Positions 55,239 through 63,970 of a DNA stretch of 64,000 bases are shown in pieces (position 1 is the first letter of the stretch; the number at the start of each line of letters is the position of its first letter). The notes under the pieces are model-generated. The model worked only from the letters and a program-made list of their open reading frames with translations. It did no database searches and had not been told where the DNA came from. The position numbers and the translations under genes are program-made. Source of the stretch: an uncultured Pirellulaceae bacterium (GTDB lineage: Bacteria; Planctomycetota; Planctomycetia; Pirellulales; Pirellulaceae); NCBI GenBank assembly GCA_937967505.1, contig CALCJM010000033.1, positions 24,607 through 88,606 on the forward strand, written 5' to 3'.

Positions 55239-55736
55239 CTATTCTTCGTCGATAAATTTTGTTTCTTGTGGAGGATCGTCCCGAAACCCCAGTTTCCCGC
55301 CCAGTAACATCCCGCCGACCATGCCGAACATGGACAACAGAATCATCCAACGGTACTCGTCCGGCCCCTTACCGGCGATTAATTGCTGAAGCCAGCTGAC
55401 CGCGATCAACGTGGCCGTAAAAATTACATGCCCGTATTTGGAAAATGGTGCTGAACGAACAACCGAAAACCCCGCGCACACGCTCCCTAACACCCCGGTA
55501 ACAAAGACACACCAAAACAAAGAAACCGGCACGACCGCATAGGGATTCTGAGCCATCGTCTCTTTGAATTGGTCATTCTCCAGGCTCCAGATCCCGTGCG
55601 CTTCAGGGAACATCCCGCTGCCCGCCACCAGCAGAATCAGACTGCCAAACCAAAAAAAACTGCTGATCATGTATCCGGCAGCCACCACCATAAAACTCAG
55701 GAAGACCACTCCGGGGGGCAGAGTATTTTCGTTCAT
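55239..55736 (-). CDS. Small integral membrane protein
   Basis: A 165-residue protein with four predicted TM helices: VVFLSFMVVAAGYMISSFFWF, PVSLFWCVFVTGVLGSVCAGF, VIFTATLIAVSWLQQLI and WMILLSMFGMVGGMLLGG. It ends in an acidic tail. No recognised family. It lies 70 bases upstream of trkH in the same direction and could be the first gene of that operon. Confidence 0.7.
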   Translation of the reverse strand: MNENTLPPGVVFLSFMVVAAGYMISSFFWFGSLILLVAGSGMFPEAHGIWSLENDQFKETMAQNPYAVVPVSLFWCVFVTGVLGSVCAGFSVVRSAPFSKYGHVIFTATLIAVSWLQQLIAGKGPDEYRWMILLSMFGMVGGMLLGGKLGFRDDPPQETKFIDEE

Positions 55737-56178
55737 GGCAGCTCGGATCAGAAAACGGGCAGTGTCGGGCGGAAAGACAAAAGTTAAAGCACACGGGAGA
55801 GCTTATCGACATCTTTCCCGACGTACCTATTTGAAAATACGATCCGGCAAAGATCAATGAGACTCAGCACCCCACGTCGCCAACTGCCAAACACACGTGC
55901 AAACAAAACCGCCTGGTTATTGACAGGTTTTCGACTGCGATCGACACGCGGATTACCAATTTTTGTAAATAAAAGATGCGTTTTAAAATTCGGTTTGAAG
56001 ACTTGACGACAGCCAGATCTCGATTGATAGTCTGTAAGGCGATTAGCAGTTGAAAGCTTACCGTTGGCGATACTGGCAGCGTCGCCAACGGATGGTCAAT
56101 TCCTGACTACCAGTCGCCGAACACGACCTCGATAGGCCACCTGTTTTACAATTTGAATTGCTTTGGAGAGCAAACATC
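55737..56178. other. Divergent intergenic gap with repeat copy D
   Basis: About 440 bases. Apart from palindromic family 1 copy D at 56037-56118 I see no gene, and promoters for both flanking genes must lie here. An A/T-rich stretch near 55950-55990 could hold one of them. Confidence 0.4.
56037..56118. repeat. Palindromic repeat family 1, copy D (inverted, internally deleted)
   Basis: The unit is 82 bases, in reverse orientation to copies A-C. The outer arms AGGCGATTAGCAGTTGAAAG and the complement of TACCAGTCGCC remain. The central hairpin is shortened to GTTGGCGATACTGGCAGCGTCGCCAAC-type pairing (split across 56063-56089). Confidence 0.75.
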
Positions 56179-56502
56179 ATGGCTGAGACTCCCTCCGACA
56201 ATATGCGTCCAATTTTTCGAACACTGTTAATGCTGGCTGGATCGGTCAGTGTCGCTTGGAGCGGTGAATCTTTGGCCCAGTCCAATCGGCCGATAATGGC
56301 ACCGCATTACTACCCCTACACCATCGCGCTGCCACAGGACCGGGCATGGATTCGCAGCCTGCCGATGGAGCAACGTCCGGATCGACCGCTCCACTTTTAC
56401 GGCAACCTTGTCCGCCAGAATTACAGCGTGAAACGTCCGAATTACGCCCCCGGACGACGGCTGCCCATCGGCCCGGCAACCGGCATCTCGCGCAGAAGAT
56501 AG
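56179..56502 (+). CDS. Small secreted protein
   Basis: A 107-residue protein from ATG 56179; a start at 56158 adds seven residues. The signal peptide is IFRTLLMLAGSVSVAWSGESLAQ. The mature part is Pro/Arg/Tyr-rich (APHYYPYTIALPQDRAWIRSLP), likely extended. No family recognised. Confidence 0.55.
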   Translation: MAETPSDNMRPIFRTLLMLAGSVSVAWSGESLAQSNRPIMAPHYYPYTIALPQDRAWIRSLPMEQRPDRPLHFYGNLVRQNYSVKRPNYAPGRRLPIGPATGISRRR

Positions 56503-56693
56503 CATCCAACAGGCGGAATACAGGCCGAAGAATTGCGCGGAACCGACACATCGGTGTCCGTTCCAATCACTACCGACGCGCACATCCATCATAAGAAAAA
56601 ACCAACCAGCTGAAAACTAAAAACCTTAAGTGGCGACCGGCGCAGAAGAATCACCATCCGAAACTCCCACATTCCGGCCAGCGCAACCGCACC

Positions 56694-58163
56694 TTATTTC
56701 GCGATCCCGAAATACTCCAACAAAAATGACTTACGGTCACCTTGGTGTTTGGCGTATTGAACCATCGCCAGCAGCTTGCGCTGGTCGCGGTTGAGCTTCC
56801 GAGCAAGTCGTTCTTCATTAAACAGCTGCGGATCCAGTTCACCGGTAAGGGTAATATAGAAAGGGCCACTGCTCCATTCGATCACGCCCCAGCGCTTCAT
56901 CATCGCCAGCGTCGTTTCCAGGCGGCGGTCGTGTTTTTGTTTGAAATGCAGTTTCTCACGCAGCCATTCCATCCCGAACGCGTTGACTTTTTCCGTCTCG
57001 TGCTCCAGAAAATAAAAGACGCGTTTGTAAAAACTGGCGTCGGGATTACTCCAGCGTAAAAACTCCATCTGCGTCGCCAGATCGCGCTCGTCATACATCA
57101 ACAAGCACTCCGACGGCAATCCATCACGGCCGGCGCGACCAATCTCCTGGTAATACGACTCCAACGATCCGGGCAGGTCCGCATGCAGTACAAACCGGAT
57201 GTCTTCCTTGTCGATGCCCATGCCAAACGCGTTGGTTGCCAATACCAAATGCCCTTCTTGCTGCATAAAGGACTCCTGTAACCGACGACGCTGTTGCGTA
57301 TCCAGATCCCCGTGATAAACCAGATGCGGAACCTTACGTTCCCACAGATGGTCACTGAATTCCATTAACTTTCGAATCAAGGTGAAATAAACGATCGCGC
57401 TGCCGGCGACGCGCTGCCGCTGGTTCATGATCAATTCCAGTTTTTCGTCATCATCCCAAACTTCGGTGACCGCCAGAGTCAGGTTGGGTCGATCGATGCC
57501 CTCGTGAAAGATCGGCATCTCCTGTTCGCTCAGACTCAATTGCGCGACAATGTCTTTTTGAACATCGGGAGTTGCGGTGGCGGTTAATGCAAGAGTCGTT
57601 GGAGCGCCGATCACCTGTCGAATTTCTCCAACGCGCGTATAGTCGGGGCGAAAGTCATGCCCCCACTGACTGATGCAATGGGCTTCGTCGATCGCCAACA
57701 GCACCACCTCACGCCTAGCCAGCACCTCGCAGAAATCAGTTTTGCGAAACCGCTCGGGCGTCACGTACAGGATATCAAAATCACCAACACCAATCGCTGC
57801 GTAGCGGCTCAGTCGCTCGGCACGTTGCAGCGATGAATTGACAAACGTGGCCCAAACGCCTTTGGACAACAGCGCATCCACCTGATCCTTCATCAGCGCA
57901 ATCAAAGGTGACACCACCAGCGTCAACGGTACGGGTTGCGGGTCAGCCGACTTTCGGATCCTGCTGGCCGATGCAGCAGAAATGATCGCCGGAATTTGGT
58001 AGCAAAGGCTCTTGCCCATCCCCGTTGGCATCAGCACCAATGAGTGCCGACCATTGATCGTGCGATCAATGATCTCTTCCTGCGGGCCTCGGAAAGAGTC
58101 ATGCCCAAAACAGCGTTTCAGAACGTCAGATGGAGTGAAAGATAGTGGCAAATCAACATTCAT
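56694..58163 (-). CDS. RecQ-type ATP-dependent DNA helicase, short form
   Basis: A 489-residue protein from ATG 58163; an in-frame start at 58202 adds 13 residues. RecQ motif 0 (FGHDSFRGPQEEII), Walker A with Lys51 in PTGMGKS, DEAH, the aromatic-rich loop (SQWGHDFRPDY) and motif VI (YYQEIGRAGRDG) are all present. It unwinds forked and recombination DNA 3' to 5'. The protein ends soon after a winged-helix-like region and lacks the zinc-binding cysteines and HRDC domain of full-length RecQ (about 600 residues), so it is a short family member. Confidence 0.9.
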   Translation of the reverse strand: MNVDLPLSFTPSDVLKRCFGHDSFRGPQEEIIDRTINGRHSLVLMPTGMGKSLCYQIPAIISAASASRIRKSADPQPVPLTLVVSPLIALMKDQVDALLSKGVWATFVNSSLQRAERLSRYAAIGVGDFDILYVTPERFRKTDFCEVLARREVVLLAIDEAHCISQWGHDFRPDYTRVGEIRQVIGAPTTLALTATATPDVQKDIVAQLSLSEQEMPIFHEGIDRPNLTLAVTEVWDDDEKLELIMNQRQRVAGSAIVYFTLIRKLMEFSDHLWERKVPHLVYHGDLDTQQRRRLQESFMQQEGHLVLATNAFGMGIDKEDIRFVLHADLPGSLESYYQEIGRAGRDGLPSECLLMYDERDLATQMEFLRWSNPDASFYKRVFYFLEHETEKVNAFGMEWLREKLHFKQKHDRRLETTLAMMKRWGVIEWSSGPFYITLTGELDPQLFNEERLARKLNRDQRKLLAMVQYAKHQGDRKSFLLEYFGIAK

Positions 58164-58295
58164 CAAATGGAGCAAACCGGAAACGATCTCACATTCAGGC
58201 ATGGCATCCTTCGCCCGATTGAAGTTACAGGCAATAATTTACTCTAAAGGATTTTCACCGATATAGAAAAAAACAGTTCCGTTTTCAGATTAGTA

Positions 58296-58700
58296 TTGGT
58301 TGATGGCGAACCGCAAAAAAAGAAAACGCAAGGCCTCGAGAAGCAAGAACTCGCCTTTCGATCGGAACTGAACCGTCTGGAGCGCGGCATCACATTTGAC
58401 GGAATCATCCCTCGCAAGCAGTACAAACAATTCAAAGTGTTTCTCACCAACGACAATCCGCGCATTCGTGTCATCGCTGAACGGTTTGAGAAAGAAAGCA
58501 GCATCAACCAATCGCTTGCTTCAATCGAATCAGGCAAATGGGATAAAGAAGCATATGCGCGTGAGGAGACTCAACGGTTACTGGTGCTCGAAAATGAACC
58601 GGCGCGATGGCAAGACCATATCGATCTACACAAGGAAATAGCAAGCACGTCAAACCCGGATCATTTCTGTGTTTCTCGGGGTTCTGCCTGTCAAAGTTAA
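58296..58700 (+). CDS. Small hypothetical protein, start uncertain
   Basis: A 134-residue frame from TTG 58296. The central part (AFRSELNRLERGITFDGIIPRKQYKQFKVFLTNDNPRIRVIAERFEKE) looks protein-like and charged. In a shifted frame an ATG at 58302 begins MANRKKRKRKASRSKN and stops 22 codons on. Its basic opening resembles that of the gene at 63016, raising the possibility that an A-rich run has shifted the frame. Function unknown. Confidence 0.35.
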   Translation: MVDGEPQKKKTQGLEKQELAFRSELNRLERGITFDGIIPRKQYKQFKVFLTNDNPRIRVIAERFEKESSINQSLASIESGKWDKEAYAREETQRLLVLENEPARWQDHIDLHKEIASTSNPDHFCVSRGSACQS

Positions 58701-58951
58701 ACTTTTCGCAGTGTTCATTGCCGGCAGTGATTCAGGAAAAAGGGCCTGCACGTCGATGCCAATTGCGTGTGTTAGTGGCCGTTCGTCGGAAAGGCCTTTT
58801 GAAGCCCGCGCACCTGCCGTTTTCCCCGGAAAACGTGCGGAAAAAACGATTTTGAAAAGCTCTGAAAACGGACTTGCCCAATCAAAGTCGGTTGCCTAAG
58901 ATATGCCCTCCGATGACGGATCAAGCATTCATCATGAATGGAAATCTGTAT

Positions 58952-59024
58952 TCCCCTGTAGCTCAGTTGGTAGAGCGACGGACTGTTAATCCGTTTGTCG
59001 CAGGTTCAAGTCCTGCCGGGGGAG
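58952..59024 (+). tRNA. tRNA-Asn (GUU)
   Basis: A standard cloverleaf of 73 bases. Acceptor TCCCCTG pairs with CGGGGGA, D arm GCTC-AGTTGGTA-GAGC, anticodon loop CTGTTAA with anticodon GTT, T arm GCAGG-TTCAAGT-CCTGC, discriminator G. CCA is not encoded. A strong terminator follows. It is the ordinary counterpart to the permuted tRNA in this window, and the CHAT cassette starts 290 bases downstream. Confidence 0.95.
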
Positions 59025-59031
59025 CTGAGTT

Positions 59032-59080
59032 AAAAACCACGTTTTGCAACGTTTTATCGAGCAAAACGTGGTTTTCTTTT
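59032..59080 (+). terminator. Strong intrinsic terminator after tRNA-Asn
   Basis: AAAACCACGTTTTGC pairs with GCAAAACGTGGTTTT (15 bases, perfect) around a 13-base loop, followed by CTTTT. It begins eight bases after the tRNA. Confidence 0.9.
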
Positions 59081-59311
59081 GCGCTGACCGAAAAAGTTAA
59101 ATTGCTGCTCGCACCCATTTGCAGCCCGATTCTGTGATCTGCTGCCCCGCTTTTTCTCTCTCCGTCAGACATCTTCGTGGCCCGCTCGAACACGTCCTCC
59201 GTTAATATGGTGTAGTGCTCATCACCCACTCTTTATCCGTGCCTCATCCAGCGGCTACCTTGAACAGAACCAAATCAGGATTAGTTGGTCGGAAATAACG
59301 GTGCGTTAGTC

Positions 59312-62215
59312 ATGAATGAAGAACTTGCGTCCAGCACAACAGATGCGTTGTGTAAAGTTCGGCAGATTTTTGAGGATCCCTCAGCCGGAGCGTACAAAAT
59401 CGTTACGGGTCAAATTTCAGTTTTGGACCAACCTGATGGGCTCTCCGATGAGTTGATCAAAAGTACGCTGCTTTGGATTCAGATGTTCAATGCGCGCGGT
59501 GAGACATTCGGAATGTCGCCAAAGGATCAGGCCTTAGTCAAAAAGATAGCGAATAGACGTGGAATAAGTGGCCATGATGCGGGTGCAGATGTGGCAGTAA
59601 CTGAGGCCATCAGTGATCTCTATGGCGTCGTCCTTGGGCTTCAGTTTGAGCCAGTCTCCTTGGAGCAACTTCAAAAGATTTCAGACGCCGAGAAAAGAGT
59701 GGCAGAAATCGAAGGCAATCTGACCGAAGCTCAAAATGCAGCGGTCATCAACCTCAACATTAACCTCGCGGACGATCGCGCAAGAATTCTCTCGCTGCTT
59801 GGAAATGATAACGCTACAGAAGCTGCCTTTCTCAAATTATTGGACTTGGCCAAAGCCTCTGATCAAGGCGCAAGAACCAACCATCAGCGTCGCATGTTGG
59901 TAAAGTTTTGCGACTGGCTTTCACGGAATGATGCGGACGAGACCCTCCGACTGATTCTGCCCGTCATAATGGAAAACTCGAAAGCAGCTCCGCCTGATGT
60001 CGAGTCCCTTACATTGCACAAAATGCTGGCCGAATTTTTCAACCGTTACGGCGACCGGATAGAATCCGGAGTCCACTTAGCCCGTCTGAAATCGGCGCTT
60101 AAAGAGTTAGGTTTGGACAGACTCTCACTCGAACATCTTGATGACACGCTTGAAAAATGGAACGCTGCAATCTGTGCTCAGGCAGCCAGTGCAGTCGAAC
60201 GCTATCGACTGTTCAATGAAGCTGTCGTTTCCCATGTTTCTATTGCGGCTCTCGCTTATCAGGGGCCAAACGGGAAGCAGGAGGACTATGACCGCATGTT
60301 GGCCATCTGCGGATTTCTTTCTGACGTGCGGACGTATGAACGAATAATCAAGCAAGACGATGCTAATTATTTGGAAAGCGTGGGCGAAATCATCGAAAAC
60401 ACACCAGTCCCGAGCGAGCTTGATCCGCACGTAGACGATTTTCGTGAGTTCCATGTCTTGATGGAAGCGGCGGAGGGCGATGATCCCCCTGAAACGGCCC
60501 AAAATGCCTTGCTCAATTATTGCCGCAAAGACGGCCTAAAACCCGATTTGAGGGCGCGTGCTCTGATGCGGCTCGCCTATATTTCCCTTAACTCAGAGGA
60601 TTGGCCGGAAGCCCTCGATCGCTTTGGTTCAGCAGGTGCCATTGGACGTGACAACAGTATTGAGGATGTTCAGATCGAAGCCCTCAAGGGCATGGGCACT
60701 ATCAAATTTGCACTTCAGGAGTTTGCTCAAAGCTCTGCGATGGCAGGTGCTGCAATTGCGCGTGTCGAAGCCATGCGGGAGAACCTCAGAGCGCCTTACT
60801 TGGCCTCCACCTTTATGGCTGACAAGTTCGAACTATACGTCTTGGCAATCAATGCTGCACGATGGCTGGGTGACCTCGACACCATGCAATCACGCATTGA
60901 ACTCGTCAAGGCACGGGCATTGCAACAACCTCCGGGAGCGATTGACGCCGAGAAACGTGAAACCACACGCAAAGCACTTGTTTCGATGCGAGAAGAAGCG
61001 GTGCTGTTCCACGCGCAGGACCATCGCCGTGACCAGATGCTATTTCGACGTCGCGCAGCCTGGGAAGCGATGAAACTTTCACAAGGTGACTTACCTCCGA
61101 AATTTGATCTTGCTAGGCTTCAATCCCGGCTTGGCCATTCAACGACTGTACTCAGCTATTTCTTTTTCTCGCCGTCCATCCTCCTCGTTACAGCAATCAC
61201 GGCAAATAAAGTGCAAGCAGAACGTGTGGCAATTGAGGATGAAGACGGTTTCTACCAGACCATCGCGCGCTTGCAGAACGCCCATCATGGCGCGACTGGA
61301 ATCTCCGAGTGCCTGCGCCGGTTGGCGGCTGTTGTCTTTCCTGCAAAACTGGCTCCGTTTATCATGGCTTCAGAACAGCTTATTGTTTGTGCACATCAAA
61401 GCCTTCATGCTGTCCCGTTCGCCGCACTTCCGTGGCAGGGAGAACCGCTCATCCAAAATCGAACTGTTGGGATGGTTCCCAATCTCACTTGCCTGAACCG
61501 GGATGATGAGCCATCAAACGCGGAAGGTTTGTTTGCAATGGCAACACGCGAGACCGCTGTTCTACCGGACAGACCACTCAACCATGCCGAGGCAGAAATA
61601 AACACCGCGGTCGATATATGGACCAAGGCATCAAAGCCCTCGTTTTCACTATGCGGCTCCGAACTAACCTTAAAAGGCCTGCACCGGGAGGAAAGCCAAA
61701 ATGCGCTTAGAACGGCTTCCGTTGTTCATATTGGCACGCACGGTAGCGACGTGAATGAACCTGATGCGATGCGTGCCCCCATGGAAGCTCACCTCTTTAT
61801 GAACGAAGCTACTCTGGATGGTATGGAACTTTCAACGTTTGAACTAAATGCAGATGTCGTGATCTTGGCTGCATGCCATGCTGCCAAACGCGCAGTCTCA
61901 GCACGTGGTCTAAAAACATTGCCTTCAGACGCAGTATACGGGTTGCAGGCTGCCCTCCACACCGCCGGCGCAAAATCGATCATTGGCGCAATGTGGATTG
62001 TTGACGATAAAACAACAGCAACGATCACAAAACACATTCACAAAGCACTTGTTCAAGGTGCAACACCGGTTCAGGCGCTTCGCTTGGCGATCAATCAGTT
62101 TCGAAATGGAGCAAATCTAATTGAGAGCGACCCCTCGTTCTGGGCGCCTTACACAGCTATAGTTTTTGGACCAGTCGCTTTTGGACTGATATCGTCAGAA
62201 AGGAACTACTTGTGA
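59312..62215 (+). CDS. CHAT-domain caspase-like protease with helical-repeat N-terminus
   Basis: A 967-residue protein from ATG 59312; a TTG at 59285 is an alternative. Residues of about 1-640 are helical, with TPR-like stretches (ALMRLAYISLNSEDWPEALDRFGSAGAIG). The C-terminal CHAT domain (about 680-960) has the His motif VVHIGTHGS (H810) and the Cys motif VILAACHAA (C855), the expected dyad of CHAT/caspase-fold peptidases. CHAT proteins cut partner proteins in defence or cell-death pathways, including bacterial gasdermin and CRISPR-associated systems. The stop codon overlaps the GTG start of a 125-residue protein, so the pair is coupled. The substrate is unknown; this may be an immune cassette. 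Confidence 0.85.
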   Translation: MNEELASSTTDALCKVRQIFEDPSAGAYKIVTGQISVLDQPDGLSDELIKSTLLWIQMFNARGETFGMSPKDQALVKKIANRRGISGHDAGADVAVTEAISDLYGVVLGLQFEPVSLEQLQKISDAEKRVAEIEGNLTEAQNAAVINLNINLADDRARILSLLGNDNATEAAFLKLLDLAKASDQGARTNHQRRMLVKFCDWLSRNDADETLRLILPVIMENSKAAPPDVESLTLHKMLAEFFNRYGDRIESGVHLARLKSALKELGLDRLSLEHLDDTLEKWNAAICAQAASAVERYRLFNEAVVSHVSIAALAYQGPNGKQEDYDRMLAICGFLSDVRTYERIIKQDDANYLESVGEIIENTPVPSELDPHVDDFREFHVLMEAAEGDDPPETAQNALLNYCRKDGLKPDLRARALMRLAYISLNSEDWPEALDRFGSAGAIGRDNSIEDVQIEALKGMGTIKFALQEFAQSSAMAGAAIARVEAMRENLRAPYLASTFMADKFELYVLAINAARWLGDLDTMQSRIELVKARALQQPPGAIDAEKRETTRKALVSMREEAVLFHAQDHRRDQMLFRRRAAWEAMKLSQGDLPPKFDLARLQSRLGHSTTVLSYFFFSPSILLVTAITANKVQAERVAIEDEDGFYQTIARLQNAHHGATGISECLRRLAAVVFPAKLAPFIMASEQLIVCAHQSLHAVPFAALPWQGEPLIQNRTVGMVPNLTCLNRDDEPSNAEGLFAMATRETAVLPDRPLNHAEAEINTAVDIWTKASKPSFSLCGSELTLKGLHREESQNALRTASVVHIGTHGSDVNEPDAMRAPMEAHLFMNEATLDGMELSTFELNADVVILAACHAAKRAVSARGLKTLPSDAVYGLQAALHTAGAKSIIGAMWIVDDKTTATITKHIHKALVQGATPVQALRLAINQFRNGANLIESDPSFWAPYTAIVFGPVAFGLISSERNYL

Positions 62216-62589
62216 CCGTCATTCGATTTAATATTCCCCTTGAGGATGAGTTAGAAAAGAGCCAAGCAGAGGCGTTCGCCGCAACCCTTCGAGCTGAATT
62301 GCGCAAAGAAGACGCACTGGAGCAGGCGGAAACCGCGGCGCTTGGAGAAGGGCGTGCTGTAGCAAGTATTGTCGCCGCAGTCGCCGTCGCTCTTCCACTA
62401 ATCATGGATGGCACCAAGACAATTGATGCCTTGCTTGGTGTATTGGAGAAGCTGAAAAAATATAAATCTCCATCAAAAAAGACGGCCGAGATTTTCGCGG
62501 GTATCGAGCCCGACAAGATCCTGATCGACGTTGACGGCGTTCTGGTTCCATTGACCAAACTGACCGAAGAACATCTCAAGCGTCTATAG
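62212..62589 (+). CDS. Small partner protein of the CHAT protease
   Basis: A 125-residue protein starting at GTG 62212, inside the CHAT stop codon region (GTGA overlap). Residues 1-45 are an acidic, Ala/Glu-rich helix, 49-65 a hydrophobic stretch (AVASIVAAVAVALPLIM) that could insert in a membrane, 70-90 a basic helix, and the end a short beta unit (KILIDVDGVLVPL). No family recognised. It is a natural candidate for the protease's substrate, effector or regulator, but nothing in the sequence proves this. Confidence 0.7.
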   Translation: MTVIRFNIPLEDELEKSQAEAFAATLRAELRKEDALEQAETAALGEGRAVASIVAAVAVALPLIMDGTKTIDALLGVLEKLKKYKSPSKKTAEIFAGIEPDKILIDVDGVLVPLTKLTEEHLKRL

Positions 62590-63015
62590 CGAAATATTGG
62601 CGATACAAGGAAATCAACCATCAGCTCCTTGAGGATAGTCTTAAGTTGCATCTTGTGGGATTCCGTGATGGTCGACTTGTTAGCAAACTCATCGTACCAT
62701 CAACGCTCACAAGGTGCATTTTTTGATCATCGTATTTTGATTTGAAAAGAGGCTTAAGCTTCCAGCTCCAAAACCCGCTCCAAAAACATTCGTCGATCAG
62801 AGTCCTGAGGGGCTCAACTAAACTTCGCGATAAAATGAAAAACACCCCACAAATTCTTCCGAAGAACCTCTTTATTTTACATGCCCATCAACGGACGGCG
62901 CTTGACCGCACAAAATCATCGCTGCCCGCGCGACAAATAGATGCGACAATTCGGGTCGACAGATCGCTTCAAAAGGCAACAATAAACGGGTAATTCCCCA
63001 TCTGAGTAAATCAAT
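62590..63015. other. Intergenic gap
   Basis: About 425 bases after the CHAT cassette. The plus-strand frame at 62742-62993 has no ribosome-binding site and unnatural composition. No repeat or RNA is seen. Confidence 0.35.
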
Positions 63016-63882
63016 ATGGCGTCTAAATCGAAAAAACAAACTGCCCAATTGCGCGCTCAAAAAAGAAAAAGAAAACAGGAGAAGCGTCTGAAGCAAAAGG
63101 CCAAGACCGCCAAGCTAAAAACGGCTCGCGGATCCGTCGGGCAGCGTCATCAGGAGCAACTGAAACGCATGTTGCCCACCGCCTGGGCCGGTGAAAATCA
63201 AACGGATGTCGCTATCTTTGACGAAGCAGTGCTGGCAACACTCAACGCCCAACAGCAGAGCGCGGTAAATGTTGTCAAAGAATCTCTGCGGTTGATCGAA
63301 TGTGGTCAACCAGACCAGGCCGACCAGGCGGCTGCCGCAATTCCACGCAAAAGTGAATTGAGTGACTGGCGTTTGCTGATCCGGGGAATCAAATTCTGGT
63401 TGGCCAGCGACCCAGTCGCCGCAGACAAAGCTTGGCATAAGCTGGATCAGGACCGCCGGCCAACAAGAATCGCCAGAGCCTTTCAGCTGGCTCACAGGAC
63501 AGATTTGACTGAACTGGCGAACAACACTGCTGACAAAAGGTCCGCTCAAGATTCAACTGATGCCGAGGGCGCGTCTTCGCAAACGCCCAACGCGGCCCTA
63601 CCTTTCGACGACGAACTGCTTCGAGCAGCAAAAATCATCAGACGCATGCGGATCGACCGGGCGGCGATCAGAATCGCAACCGCCGGTGTGAAGCAAAAAC
63701 GGGAGTACGAAGACGAAATTCCGAATTCGACCATCTCGCCAGAAAAAGTAACATGGTTGCAAGAATTCGGTCGTGACTTCCGGGGGATCGAACCCAACCT
63801 AGTGCGCGCCCTTGAAATCGCCGCACTTGACCGGGCTTACCGACAGCCTTATTGCGATGGGAAGCGTCCCAAAAATTGTTAG
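63016..63882 (+). CDS. Basic, helical hypothetical protein, possibly frameshifted at its end
   Basis: A 288-residue protein. The N-terminus is very basic (about 25 Lys/Arg in the first 45 residues), so it may bind nucleic acid or ribosomes. The rest is helical with TPR-like spacing (ESLRLIECGQPDQADQAAAAIP, DWRLLIRGIKFWLASDPVAADKAW). The last 12 residues look unlike coding sequence. From about 63838 a different frame reads LPTALLRWEASQKLLEVENWSP and continues to a TGA near 63942. A single-base shift could therefore have cut the protein. Function unknown. Confidence 0.6.
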   Translation: MASKSKKQTAQLRAQKRKRKQEKRLKQKAKTAKLKTARGSVGQRHQEQLKRMLPTAWAGENQTDVAIFDEAVLATLNAQQQSAVNVVKESLRLIECGQPDQADQAAAAIPRKSELSDWRLLIRGIKFWLASDPVAADKAWHKLDQDRRPTRIARAFQLAHRTDLTELANNTADKRSAQDSTDAEGASSQTPNAALPFDDELLRAAKIIRRMRIDRAAIRIATAGVKQKREYEDEIPNSTISPEKVTWLQEFGRDFRGIEPNLVRALEIAALDRAYRQPYCDGKRPKNC

Positions 63883-63970
63883 AAGTTGAAAATTGGTCTC
63901 CCGAAGGCGACACTGTCGCCCTTCGAAACTTTCAATTTTGACGTCGGTTTTGGCCGACGGGGAGACCAAC

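Noticed and set aside
58966..59229. Open frames on both strands across the tRNA-Asn region
   Set aside because: They translate the tRNA and its terminator and have no ribosome-binding site.
58952..62589. Integrated element at tRNA-Asn with att sites
   Set aside because: I found no integrase and no repeated tRNA 3' end downstream of the CHAT cassette within the window.
62742..62993. Plus-strand 83-codon frame
   Set aside because: Composition is unlike protein, with no start signal and no neighbours suggesting an operon.
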